In this document: positions 24,740-36,785 of the stretch, piece after piece
How the letters are laid out: every line of letters starts with the position of its first letter
Position numbering within the stretch: position 1 is the first letter of the stretch
Assembly: GCF_025698545.1 (NCBI RefSeq)
Contig: NC_068569.1
Coordinates: forward strand, 29,140,001-29,204,000
DNA from: Gossypium raimondii
Lineage: Eukaryota; Streptophyta; Magnoliopsida; Malvales; Malvaceae
DNA length: 64,000 nucleotides
Direction of reading: 5' to 3'
The notes under the pieces: generated by a model
Database searches by the model: none
Told to the model about the DNA's origin: nothing
The model's input: only the letters and a program-made list of their open reading frames with translations
Position numbers and translations under genes: made by a program

Positions 24740-25600
24740 ATTCTTGTGATTTCATTTTGTTATTATTTGTTTGTATGTGTTGTTGTGGTCTTATATAAAC
24801 CCTGCTCCCTGTCTTTCGAATTTATGGAATAATTACCCTCTTCTTCAATACTATTCTATTTTTCTCCTTTTTGAATCTTTCCGTTACGGTATTAGAGACA
24901 GGTTCCGACGACCGGTGATCAATTCCGTCCTTGTCAATCATGGAATCCTCTGAATCTGAAGCAGAGGAACAATCTCCCACAGAGGTTAATGGCCAGCCTT
25001 CATCGAAAACTACTCCCACCACCACTATTTTTGCATCAAAGAAAATATCTACTTTGGTTGATGAGAGTAACTTCTAGCATGGAAACAACATGTGCTTCTT
25101 GTGATCAAAACACATGGACAGCAGAAGCATATTGATGGCACTATCTCTATTCCTCCTTGGATGATTACTAATGAAGAAAAACAGTTGGAAAAACCCTGCA
25201 TTCATTAATTATGAACAACACGATTCTACACTTGCTTCATGGCTTCTCTCCAACGTAATTCCAGCTTTACACAATCAGCTGCTTGGTAACAATAGTGCTT
25301 TTGAGATTCTGAGTGCCTTAAATCGTATTTCTGGAGCTGAGTCTCCCACAAAAGCAATGCAATACAATACAAATGTTTGTTACACAAGTACTTTAAGAAG
25401 AGTAATCTTTCAATGTCTGAATATCTTGCTAGGATCAAGCATCTAAGCGACAGTCTTGCTGGTTGTAGTCAACGAGTACCTGATGAGTCATTCTCAATGG
25501 TTTGCCACCACTATGAGTCAGATTCTATTTGATTTGAAAAGTATTACCTTGGCTTTATTATATGCAGAAAGGCGACCAAAAGCTGTATTATCTTAGGTTA
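24740..25600 (+). pseudogene. Ty1/copia gag remnant (UBN2-type) with 5' leader
   Basis: An ATG at 24940 opens an acidic leader ending KKISTLVDESNF, a typical copia gag start. A stop (TAG) follows at once, and the expected AWK-type sequence continues one frame away, showing a one-base loss near 25073. Further downstream VIKTHGQQKHIDG, INYEQHDSTLASWLLSNV and HNQLLGNNSAFEIL are standard copia gag segments. More frame changes follow and pol is absent. The 'ttcttcaatac...ggtattagagaca' stretch upstream (about 24840-24900) looks like the end of an LTR plus a degenerate tRNA-Met primer site. Outer limits are unclear. Confidence 0.7.
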
Positions 25601-26760
25601 CAATTTCAGCAATCATGGCTGTTAATACTCCAATTCTTCTAGTGTCTCTTCTCACCCACCTTTACATATTCATCCTTGTTTTATTAAATATTAAGGGCAA
25701 CTTTATATTGAAGGTGTACATGGTATTGCCAGGGTGACACCTGTCCAGGGAAGGAAGTACCGTGAGCAGTTGGTGGAAATGAATAAAGGGTAATTCTACA
25801 TTCAGTCCTTCGTATTTTGTTGTTTACATGATTAGGTTCTTATTTGAAGCATTTAAAACGTTCAATTAGGTCCATGCCTCTAATTAATTATTTTTATTTT
25901 TTACTAAAATAAGTTTTATTTACCCAGTATAATAAAATTTATGTTTGAATACAATTTATTAATTATTTAGAATGATAATAATTGAAAACCGAGTTATTAA
26001 TTTAATAATTTTAAACTATACGAAAGGAAGCGTATAGGATTTTTTCTTTTAAATTATAAGAAAATGTTAGAATTTCAATTTTAATCCATTTATTATGTCT
26101 AATTTGAGATTTAAGTCCTATAATTTAATTTCTAACATAATTTGGTCCTATATTTTTATAATGTTATTAGCTATACTAAATAGTTAATACTGTTAACTTT
26201 TCTATTGTAACTTTATGTGATTATTGGTTATATATCAATTGAATGCTCTACAAGTCATGTTTGAGTTTTCTTATATTGACAATTTTGATTCTTATGTTAT
26301 GCTAAAATTTGGACTAAATTCATATGCTTTAATTTTTAACATAATTTAATTTTTCTACTTTTATATTATTATTTATTAGTCTAAATAATTAATATATGAT
26401 TAATATAGTTAATTATTTTAACTACAAAGCAAATACCATTTTTACTTAAGAATACTAATTTAATGATAAATTATCATGACGAATTTTAAATTTAAAAATA
26501 AAAATTAAATTCCTAAAAAAATAAAAATAATGATAATAAAACTAAAATTTAAATTTATAAAATATATAAAAACCAACCCCATATTTTAACCTTCAAATTT
26601 TCAACCATATATAAATTTACAAATGCCCCACTAGAGATACACAAGTGCAAGAACTGTTACAATCTATTGAACCTTTAAGTCATACCAAAAGTATTTCAAA
26701 TGATTCCAGGTTTCGTTTGAGAGTAAAAAGGCAGCCCAGTTTCTCCATTTCCACCAATGA
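25600..26760. other. AT-rich spacer
   Basis: No recognisable gene. It separates the copia remnant from the U11/U12-31K relic. Short phrases typical of degenerate intergenic repeats ('tttaggtcc', 'aatttggtcc') occur. Confidence 0.35.
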
Positions 26761-26764
26761 ATCA

Positions 26765-27480
26765 CTCATCCTCATCACTAAAATAATTGCCTTTTCTTGT
26801 CATCTTTCTTCTTCTCCTTTTCCTCCGCCACCTCCGCCGCCCCATCCACCACTGACGCCCAATTCTCCTCTTCAAATCCCTCTCCACCCTCTGATTTTTC
26901 CTCTCCCGGATCCCCACCGTCCTCCGCCACCTCTCCGCCCTTTCTTTGGCACCGGTCTCTCCCTTGGCCCCAACCGATTCTTTGGACACTCATAAGATAA
27001 ATGCCAACCAACCCGACATTCATAACATCTAGACTTATCCTCATAAACCCTTTTCTTAATAAACTCCGGGGCTCGTCCATTATCGACGGCGATGGAAACG
27101 CTGAGGGTTTTGCCGTTGAGTATTTTCCCGTGCATGACACTCGCCGCGGATAGAGAGTCCTCGCGGAAAACGAACTGGACGAAGGCGACCCCCTTTGAAT
27201 TCCTTGTGGTGCAGTCTTTGAGGACTGCTACGCAGGCGATTTTGCCGAAGGTGGAGAAGAAAGTGTGGAGGTCTGAGTTTGTGAGGGAGTAGTCGAGGTT
27301 GGAGACGTGAAGTGTTGATTTCGATGGGGCCAGACCGCCGGATCCGTCGCCACCGCCAGTGGATTTGGAGATGGCTTGATTGGGATTATAGGAAGAGGAT
27401 GACGGTGGGGCAACGGCGGAGGAGTAGCGGAAATAAAAGGTTTCGTCTTCGTCACTATCGCGTTTTTGGTGGTCTTCTTT
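26765..27480 (-). pseudogene. U11/U12 snRNP 31-kDa protein (ZCRB1-like) relic
   Basis: The intact relative is an RRM plus CCHC zinc-knuckle protein of the minor (U12-type) spliceosome. On the minus strand a continuous frame reads SDEDETFYFRYSSAVAPP, then the RRM start APSKSTLHVSNLDYSLTNSD with RNP-like GVAFVQFV, then KILNGKTLSVSIAVDNGRAP, RVYEDKSRCYEC and the knuckle C-x2-C-x4-H-x4-C, and PKNRLGPRERP. An ATG upstream (near 27468) is out of frame by one. After PKK the family tail (GFEEENWASVVDG) continues in another frame, and the final YFSDEDE in a third. At least three frame breaks make it a pseudogene. It has no introns. The RRM core is well preserved, so decay may be fairly recent. Confidence 0.85.
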
Positions 27481-28547
27481 TCATTTTCTTTAATTTGGAA
27501 ATTCTAAACGGGAAAGCTGTTAGTATAAACTACTAAACTTGTTACAATTATTAATGTACATTTACTCTATGGTCCTTAAACTTTAAGTTGCGTATTATTC
27601 AGATCCAAAATTCAAAAATCTATTTGCAAGGAAGTCTAATAATACGCGACTTCCTTGCCAACTTTCCAGCGCATGAATCAGTGGCTTCTTGAAAAGCCAA
27701 AATCCATCTGCAATTTCTTGAGCTCAGAAAGGTTGTGAAGGATATTTGCATCCATTCTCCTCATTTTATACCATTATGGTTTTAACTTTGCAGCAATCTC
27801 CTCGCCTGCAACATGCTGTTGGAACTCAAGGGACCTTAAAGCAACATGCTATCACGATAATACTTGGAAAAAAAAGGAGATTTTGATGGGAATTATGAAG
27901 GGGGAAACTGGGTATTTATTCAAGCTAAGTCGAACCAGAAAGTGGAGTTCCATTCATGAAGAAGACAGAAGGAGAAGAAATGGATAGAAGAGTTTAAGGA
28001 TTGAGTGTTCACCGCAAGTAACAAGTTTTTATGAAACTAGTTTTAGAGAAATTGAGGTTAGGAATTTCGTTATTTTCTTGTGAAGGAAGGAAAGTGTAAT
28101 TTTAGAAAGCAGTTTCATTTATTATTATTATTCTGGCCTTCAACATATGATTGGATTGAATGAGTTCTTTTCCTAACACACTGCCACATGCTAACTGGGG
28201 ATTGGGCTACGCGTCAAGTGAGGTTAGAATTTAACATTGTTAATGAGTGTAACAAAAATAGCAAATTGAAAGTACTATGTACTACATTCATCATTATTAT
28301 TCAACATGTATTTACACCCACTGTAATTGAATCATATGAAACTTTCCAAAAATAAATTCCTTAAACCTAACCTTTTTTTGTTAATCAAACCTTATTATAT
28401 CAACAAAAACGACACTCTTACCCATGGAAACAGGAAGAAGTATAATTTTGCATTAAAACTTACATGTTGGTATTCATCACAAATGAACCAACCTGCACTT
28501 TGAATAAAGAATTTATGCTACTATTCCTATACAATGAACGGTTTAGA
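27481..28547. other. Spacer between the U11/U12-31K relic and the GTE-like gene
   Basis: No recognised coding sequence. A GC-richer block near 27640-27850 has short open frames without family features. The right part would hold the 3' UTR of the minus-strand GTE-like gene. Confidence 0.35.
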
Positions 28548-29317
28548 TTAACAGATAATTTCACCTTCTTCAATCTCTTCATCACGTGTTTGATGAACAA
28601 CCCCAGTCCCAGGCGATGAAGAAGATCCAATCAGAATCTCAAATTCCCTCTCAGCTTCCCAATTGATCTCAATCCCAGCCGTGTTTTTCATGTTCTGTAA
28701 TGCAATCCCAGCTGCTTTTCTGTCTCTTTCCCGTTGCCTTTTTAACTCCAACAACTCAGCTTCCAGCACCGACTTTTCGTCAACTAGTCTTCGTTCGAAT
28801 CTTTCCTTTTCTTGTTTCAACTTTCTGGGATCAGCATTCTCGCCCTCACCCTTCATCTTCTGCTGAGCTTTGAAGATGGTGTCTGCAAAACGACACTTCA
28901 GCATTGCCGCCCGTAGGGCCTTGGGTTTTGATGTTGTAAACCCTAGACCTACGTCCTCTGCTTTGGCTGCAATATCTGTTGAAAACCTCAGGCCTTTTTC
29001 AATGTTCGGTCTCTTCTCCGATGGAATACGGGTGACGACTGCCGTCTCTGCAATATCATCGATAAGGGTTAGATCATATAATATGTGAAATTTCAAAATC
29101 CAAGAGGTTATCAAAAACTCCTCGACGTACCTAGGGTTGGATGTTGCATGAGGGCTTTCACTACGGCCGAACACTGCGGACGGTCCACTACCGTCCTCGG
29201 CCTCTTCTCGGGCCGGCCACCTTCTAAAACCTCCGCTTCGAATCGGCGCTTGGAAGCAATTGGCGCTGAATTCTCTTTTGAAAATCGGAACTTGAGAGAG
29301 TGTTTTACTGGAATCAT
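28548..29317 (-). CDS. GTE12-like protein lacking the bromodomain
   Basis: Two exons (29317-29131 and 29047-28548) joined through an 83-bp GTACGT...TTGCAG intron give 228 residues. The N-terminus (KRRFEAEVLEGGRPEKRPRT then RPQCSAVVKALMQHP) matches the start of plant GTE8/GTE12 bromodomain proteins. In those proteins the HP is followed by the bromodomain WVFNxPVDP block. Here the sequence jumps to the C-terminal part: KPKALRAAMLKCRFADTIFK, then a charged coiled coil (about residues 135-195, QEKERFERRL...RERDRKAAGIALQ) and KNTAGIEINWEAEREFEIL. The acetyl-lysine-binding domain is missing, but the frame stays open and the splice sites are good. It may be a functional truncated paralogue, a regulatory decoy or an early pseudogene. 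Family assignment is from memory of motifs. Confidence 0.7.
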
Positions 29318-29339
29318 TTCCGTCCTGATTTCTTGATTC

Positions 29340-31390
29340 CAGAAAAGCTGAAAGCTTGATGAGGTGTGTAGTTGGAATGGGTTCTCCGACGAAAAGAACT
29401 AAAATTGCATGTGAATGGAAGTAGAAGAAGCAGGAAATAAAAGAGAGTAATGAGCAAGAATGTTAATCACTACTTACTGAGACGTTCTAATTTGGGTAAG
29501 TCGGTCTTGATTTTTATATATATATATTTTAAAAAGAAAAAGAAAATAAAAGAAATAAAATGAGGAAAATAATGTTGTAAAATAGAAAGCGGATAAAAGA
29601 ATGAAAATAATTTTATTTTAAGTGAAAAGGTTAAATTACTAATTCAGTCTTAATAGAATGTGGTGTTTGTAAAACAAACATTAAAATAACTCAAAAAAGT
29701 TATTAAAATCTAAAAGATATTTAAAATTGTAAAGAAGAAAATCTAAAAAAGAAAAAAAGACTTCCATTATCGGGATTGTCATCATCATCTAACCCAAACC
29801 AAAGTTTCTACTTCCTAAATCTTCAATTATAGTCTCCATTTTTGCCCATCATTTTAGTTCCTTACATCTAAAATTTTGATCCTACAAGGAGTCAAATGGC
29901 GTCAAGAACAAGTGCTTAAGATACGATCAGTGAGCAAGATTTTGTGTAGCAGTACAAATAGGGTCGTAATGGTGGTCATGACCAAGTCAGCCAACCGTTG
30001 ATGTCCTCCAGAGGTGGAATTTCAGACATGTTTTTACAATAGGTATACTTAATGTTGTTAAATTGGATATAATCCCTGGTGTGGATGGTTGTTGATTTCT
30101 AATGAACTTGGTTTATCCCTTCTGGCAGAGTTTAGTTATGTATCTGTTATTCAATTTCCATTTTTCACATTCTTTAAAAAAACCATATAATTTTTAATGT
30201 ATTTATGCTTTTTTTATTTTGATTATATTTTGTATTTATATTTAATCATTTCGTCATTACTGTCAACAAAATTTTGGCCGATTCTAGAATATTAATTCAT
30301 GTTTAAGTGCTTAAATCCGCAAGTACCAATTATAATTATACATAGTTGAAGTCATAAGTTTCCTCAACTAGGTAAGTGAGAATACAACTACTCATGTCTC
30401 GGATAATTCATCCAAGTTCGAAGCCTCGTCCGAATAATGGAATGTTTGAACAAAAAATTACGAAGCTCAAAAAATGGACTTTGATCAAATTTAAAGCCCA
30501 TTTTCTATACCAATCGAGTCTTGGCCAAGAATTTTTGTCCCAATCTAGGCCCAAATATAGTAATTATATATTTATATTTATATTTATATTAAATCACTAA
30601 CCCAACAACAATTAAACACTTTTCTCAAAACCTAAAAAAAAAAATTTATCCAACTATATAATCCAACCCAATATATAAAATTTTAAAATATATATTTAAC
30701 ACGATAGAACATCTATTATATTTATTTGTATTTTTAATATAATAAAACATTTATTATATTTGTGGTAGTGTTTTATATAAATTTTTTAATGGGTTAAAAA
30801 CTTTTATTTTAGCGCTTTTTAATATATTTAGTGTATTATATTCTTTAAAAAATAATCTGAAAAAAATCAAATATGGGTGGATTGAGTCGGTTATAAATTA
30901 TTATCTCAATATAATTCAAAATTTCACCTACATCATTCTTTGTAGGATGCTTCAAGCAAAATTATCATCTCAAAAATTCTTAAAACGATTATAAAAAACA
31001 TATCAATAGAGAAGAGAGGTAAAACCATCCTAATGACATAAATTAATGTTACAAATTCTATATAAAGTCAACATTTAGGTTTTGAAAATATTCATTACAG
31101 CAAATTTACAAATCTCAAAGGCATATAAAATTAATTCAACATCTCATTGGGTTAAGATTTCATGCAAACTACATGTATCATGCAAAAATTGAAAATAAAA
31201 TAAAATATGAAAACTTTAAAAAAAATAACTAGAAAATTTTCATGCAAACTAAATTGACTTGACTCCACGACACTTAAATCAAACATTGTCCTCAGTGTTC
31301 CAAAAATAAGAGAAGAATTAGGAAACTTCCTTGTTAAAGTGCTGAGAAAATATATCGAAGTTGACCCATCATTTGCTCTTTTTGAAGCAT
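29340..31390. other. 5' flank of the GTE-like gene and AT-rich spacer
   Basis: The first 150 bp is probably the promoter and 5' UTR of the minus-strand GTE-like gene. The remainder is AT-rich with no recognisable gene. The open frames at 30376-30600 and 31152-31433 have no conserved motif. Confidence 0.35.
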
Positions 31391-31595
31391 CAATGACTCG
31401 TTCTGTTAAGGTGTGGTGGTAACTATGACACAAAATTAAATTTTAAAAATTAAAAATAATAAAAGCAACTAAAAACAATAAAAAAAAAATCAACAACTCG
31501 TTCTGTTAAGGTGTAGTGATACCTACAACACAAAATCAAATTAAAAAAAAAATTACAAATAAAAGCAACTAAACACAATAAAAAAAATAATTGAG
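31390..31595. repeat. Tandem duplication, unit about 100 bp
   Basis: 'tcgttctgttaaggtgt' followed by '...cacaaaat(t/c)aaatt...aaaagcaacta' occurs at about 31397 and again at about 31499 with small changes. Confidence 0.7.
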
Positions 31596-31599
31596 TGAA

Positions 31600-32580
31600 G
31601 ACCAAGAATTTAGTTCACAGTCGTACTTATCTCTTTTGTCCATGTTTTCAACAAATAAGTCCAACAACAACGAGAAATTAATGAGAAAATAATCACATAA
31701 TATATTAAAATGGTCTCACCCAATGTTTGAAGTGCTCCCTTAATCTACTTTCGAAACTGTTCTTTTATTGCGCTTGATTTCAAAGAAGAATAGAAAACCA
31801 ACTAAAGCGAGTAAAACGGTATCAAATATAAATTTTTAAAATATCAAAATACCCTTAACATGAGAGTTAGGGCTGTTCACTCCACCAAAAACACGAAAAA
31901 TTCGAGCTAGGAAGGTTTTCGTCAGCACTAGGGCGCTAAATAGAGGTCGAGTTTCAAAGTTTGTGGCGCCAGGGCGGTGACGTAACATCTTGTAGTCGCG
32001 CGCTGGGCATTAACTTCGAAGCTAAGGCACTTGGTTTGGCCTCGAGACTTCGTTTGAAGTTCCTTTCACTCCTCCAATTTAGTCCTACACATCAAAAATA
32101 CTAAAATAGAAATTTAAAAACGGAAAGACTCAAAATAAAATATTAAAAATTGCAAATGAGTTAAAATTAAATGTGTTATGCAAACTACATGCTATGCAAT
32201 GAAAACAAAAAAAAGTAAAGTAATAAAAATATTTAACCACGAAATTACTTCTCCACAAGCACCTTTATTTGATGTCTTTGGCTAAACGTTCTTAAATGTT
32301 ATTTCGTTACCAAAAGATTTGATTAGGTACAAATTAGAAGTCGAGGTAACTTTGGAGTGTTGATTCCCCTTTGGTTCTTTAATCGACCATTCACAAACCT
32401 AATTATAATTCTAATACAGTAAAAGTACATGATTAGGTTAAAGGGATGGTGATTGTTTGACATAACCTATAGAAAGTGCAAAATGGTTAAAAATAAATCA
32501 AGCAATAAAAAATTAAAAACTCGTGGAAGAAATTTTAGTATTCTCGATTTTTATTAGGCTTAAAGGTATTTGGAACAATG
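31600..32580. other. Probable decayed retrotransposon internal DNA
   Basis: No protein is readable. A GC-richer block at 31870-32060 stands out from the AT-rich surroundings, and the sequence runs into the gypsy gag remnant, so it may belong to the same old element. This is inference from position. Confidence 0.3.
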
Positions 32581-32599
32581 ATAAAATCCTAGTGCCCAG

Positions 32600-33185
32600 G
32601 CTCAACTTAATCTCTTCCCTTGTGACTTCATCTTTTATTTTCTCTTTGACTTTCTAGGGAAGGGGATTCTATCACAAATGACTTCAGTTCTTTGCTATTA
32701 GGTTGATAGTTGATTCCTCAAGAGTTACCACCTCTTTTTCAATTTCCTTTTCTTGAGACTCTAATCCACTCAATAAAATTACGAGTTAATTGATTTGATT
32801 TTCCATTTTCTGGATGGTTCTCCATATTTGCTTGCAGACGCATTGAACTATATTAGTGAGAGATTCAACCATATCCTCAAGAGACTTGCTTTGAAGACAA
32901 CAACTGCGTAAGAGTATGTGGACTTGGCTCATAACTAAAATCGAGATAACCCATCCATCCATGATTATAAGTATTGACATAGGGATCATATCTTCATTGT
33001 GGTCAATTGAAAAATTCTCTAATTTCTTTAATAAGCTCCTGGAGATCTTCTTGGAATGTGGGGTACACATTAGTGTAATAACTGTAAGCATTATGAATCC
33101 CATTCCTACAAGTTTGCACTTATTGAGAATTTCCTATTGTCAATTGTTGAACAAGAGAGGTTAGTCTATCAATACGATTTTCAAG
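32600..33185 (-). pseudogene. Ty3/gypsy gag-region remnant (Athila/Tat-like)
   Basis: The minus strand reads, across frames, IDRLTSLVQQLTIGNSQ near 33120-33170, YDPYVNTYNHGWMGYLDFSY near 32920-32990 and SLEDMVESL with a TIQKMENQIN segment near 32790-32890. This is the standard order of the spacer region after gag in Athila-type elements. Frameshifts and stops are abundant. It abuts the 3'-truncated LINE at about 33200. Confidence 0.6.
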
Positions 33186-33239
33186 TGGAGAAAAATTTAC
33201 CTGCTCTATTTGGAAACTCCTGTTTACAGCCGACGTCTT

Positions 33240-36107
33240 GTGAATATGCGTGTAAGTCTCTTTCGTTACACAAGCATGAATAATCGGTACACCTAGACAC
33301 TTTCATAAATCATTAGCAAGCGGAATACCACAAGTAGCCCTCCATGAGAGAGCTGCAACATGCTGTAATTAGGGGAAACAAACAGTTTAGACTTGGAGAA
33401 GTTTATAGATAATCCAGACGCGGCACTGAATTCATGTAGGCAGCCTTGGATGATGCTCAACTGGTTCACACTAGCTTTGGCAAAAAGCAATAAATCCTCA
33501 GCGGAAAAAAAATGTGTGAGATTTGGGGACCCCGTCTAGAGACTTTAAAAGGCACCCAACTACCTCTTCTGACTCTATCCAATATCATGTGTGACAACTT
33601 TTCCATCACCATAATGAAGAGATATGGTGACAGTGGGTCGTCCTGTCACTTGGCCATTCCAAATCGGGGTGATTTTACTAGCTTGCACACAAAACATGAT
33701 CAAATCAATAAGACGGTGCGGTAAACCAAATTCAATCAAGACAAACTTGAGGAAGCTCCAGTCGACGTTATCATAAGCTTTTTGCAAATCAACCTTCAGA
33801 ATCCTCGCCCCCTAAATTCCTCTCATATTCATCATCGAATGAACCACTTCCTGTGTCACCAAAAGATTATCAGGTGTGCTCCTTCCAGCAAGAAAGTTGC
33901 TTTGGAAAGGCCCAATGAGACGTTGTAATACTGGACGGAGACGATTGACAACCGTTTTAGATGAAACTTTATAGGAAGTATTGCAGAGGCTTATAGGCCG
34001 GAACAAAGAGATTCTATCTATTGCTGCTACTTTAGGAATGAAAACAAAGTACCAGCATTCCATGCCCCCTTGACAAATTCAAATATTGAATCTTTCACCG
34101 AATCCCAATGCTTTTGATAAAAGATTGGTTGAATATCATCCGGACCCTGAGCTTTCAATCTTTTAATGGAAAAAAGGCTATTACAAACCTCTTCTATCGA
34201 AACCAAGTGAGGGTTGAATTGAAAATCAGAAAAACACGAGGTAACGAGGATACCTGCTTCCTAGCAAAGAGTTGATCAGAGTAATTTACCACATGTTCCA
34301 TCATAGTTCTTTGGTTAGTTACCCAAGAATCATCAATGAATAAACCCGACACCTTATTTCGGCTTCGTCACATCAACGTTGTAAGGTGAAAAAATCGAGT
34401 GTCCCATTCACCCTTAGAAATCCAGTCTAAAAGAGATTTCTGAAGACAATAATTCTTCTTGCGTCAAAATGGTCTGATATTCAGTATTAAGAGTTGCTTC
34501 TAATTGATGCAAATAAGAAGAAAATATACAACAGAAGTGAATTTTGAATACCCTGCGACCTTTTGATCAATGACTGTTTCCTCACCAAAAATATTACCAA
34601 AAGAGGACTTCCACTCCTTAATAGCCCTAGTGACAGTTTCAATGGCATGTGCAACACTGCTCGAGTTTTCCATCCACTCTCTCGTGAAGATTTCCTTAAA
34701 GTCCATACTGGTAAGCCGGGCAGCTTTCTATCTAAAAAAGGCCGCAAGTCTCTTGGAAAGGACATAACGACCCAAAGTATTAAGAAGAATTGGGTGGCGA
34801 TCAAAATATAACCGTGGCATATAATATTAAGCACACTCATCTCTGGAAAATAATACAGAGCTTCCGGATTGATCAAAACTCTGTCCAACCATTCTTGTAA
34901 AGTAATCCGCCCATGCTGAGGCCTTCATTCTCTCACTCTGTAAGGCCTAGCTCTCGACCCATTATTTTTCTTCCCCGTCCCCACATTAATAGCGGCCATG
35001 ATATTCTCTGACCCAATTCGGATATCCTTAAGAGCTTCAATCTCCATGAGAATCTCAAATTTATTAGAATCCCTGGAAATACGCCCCATCCCTAAATTCT
35101 TGTTGCTAGTGTTTCTTGCCTTCACTCGGGTTTCTTTTAACCAACATCCACGGCCCATCACGTTTTGGACCATCAGCGTCGACCAAATTTTCCGTTACCA
35201 TGGGTTCCGCCGTCGTGGCCACAGCCTCCGGCTACACCTGCTCCTTTTGTGCCGCTTGATGAGAGAAAGGATTCCAAACGGTGACCAAAACAACCACAAG
35301 AAAAGTAGACAGTACGGAGACCCTCATATTCGATGTTTTGAGCAAAGTTACCAATACGTACTTGCGACAACAAAGGTTTTGACAAATCAACCTCCACACA
35401 TATTCTAGCGAACTTGCCTCGAGTCGCCAAAGATGTATTCGAATCAACCTTGATTGGTTTCCCCACAAGCTTTCCTACATCAATCAGAGCCGATTCATGG
35501 AAATACTCCAAAGGTAAACCAGGGAGATAAATCCAAATCACTGTTGACCACACAACTGCTGTTTCGGGATGAAAGTTTGGCTTCCATTTTTTAACCGTCA
35601 AATAATGGTCCATAGTTTTCCACCGGCCCTCAATCATCACCTTGAATCTGTCCTCCTGTTTCTCAAACTTGACCGCATAAAATCCATAACCCAATTCGAT
35701 GAAATCAAAATCCCATCCAAACGCCAAAGAACTGAAACTTATTCCAATAGTGAGTTGAAGGAAATTGTTTTACCGAGTAATTCGGTAATAAGTGCTTGAC
35801 GCCAGGGCCTGCGCAGTTCCTTCTAAAGATTTTTACTAATACGTATTGTAGGAAGAGTTTCCACTCCATTCAGATTTTCTCGACTCTCCTTATCCGAGTC
35901 TTGATCATCCTCATCCACCGCAAAAGAAGTACGACAAAAACCAGTGAAAACTTTTGACTCCAACAGTGAATCTTTAAAGGATCGAGAACCGATCCTCCAA
36001 CTCCCAAGAGCATCTCTGATTGCTGCCTTAATCTTTTTAGTGCTACGTTCCAAATGATCTACCTCTTCCGCCGTGAGAAGGTTGTCACGAACTGTTTCTC
36101 TCGCCAT
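33240..36107 (-). pseudogene. LINE (plant L1-type) remnant with ORF1 and partial reverse transcriptase
   Basis: ORF1 starts at 36107 (MARETVRDNLLTAEEVDHLE). After a frameshift it continues at 35727-35173 as a DUF4283 domain (FKVMIEGRWKTMDHYLTVKK, then WIYLPGLPLEYF and GKLVGKPIKVD) ending in a degenerate knuckle (SCGCFGH). An ORF1 tail follows to about 34925. ORF2 has only the very end of the endonuclease (LDRVLINPEALYYFPE, near 34880). The start and middle of the reverse transcriptase follow: FRPISLCNTSYK, KVDLQKAYDNVDWSFL and GLSINFSKSKLF. The catalytic box reads AEDLLLF in place of (Y/F)ADDLLLF. The endonuclease core and the RT 3' half with RNase H are missing. Several stops and frame changes are present. 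Confidence 0.85.
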
Positions 36108-36785
36108 GATGGTTATTTGCCAATATTTAAATCAATCAGCTTTATTGATTTTAATTATATATGTACTTAACTAATTAGGTTTGATTATAAATTTCACCTC
36201 TATTTTATGAAAATTAATCTAATGAATTTATGTTTTATTCTATTAAAATTCATTTTTAAACATATTTAAAATGTAATCTATATATTCAAATTAAATTTTA
36301 CTAATAATTAATATTAATTATTTAAAAAATTTATATTTGAAATATCAAGATATTAATAACAAGTTACAATTATTTTTTTTTATAGTTTTACTAAAATATA
36401 ATAATATTAATTCATTTTTTTTTATCTCTAAAATTAACATTTTATTTTCCGAAGCCTCTTTCGACAACAATACAACACACTTCAATCTTAAATCAACTAC
36501 TTTTTTCACTGCATTTGGTTCAACTGCAGTTTTAAAATGCAATTCACCAAAGCAAATAAAACACCTTATAATAAACATATTCAAGTGCAGCAAAGGCTCA
36601 AAAAATCATTAAACAACACATTCATCTAAACTAGTTCTAACGTATTATGACATGATATGTTCCACTGTCAAATTCCGAAGTTCGACCACAGGTTGCCACT
36701 ACAAAATTCCTAAGGAACCAGATAATGATCAGACATAAACATAGAATCAGTACAAGCACAATGCTATGATGATTTTATCTCTACA
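36108..36785. other. AT-rich spacer and U2AF65 3' UTR
   Basis: The right part (about 36600-36785) is probably the 3' UTR of the minus-strand U2AF65 gene. The left part is AT-rich and shows nothing recognisable. Confidence 0.4.

Noticed and set aside
27228-27536. Open frames on both strands (27228-27455 minus, 27312-27536 plus)
   Set aside because: They are alternative frames of the U11/U12-31K relic; the frame matching the family is different.
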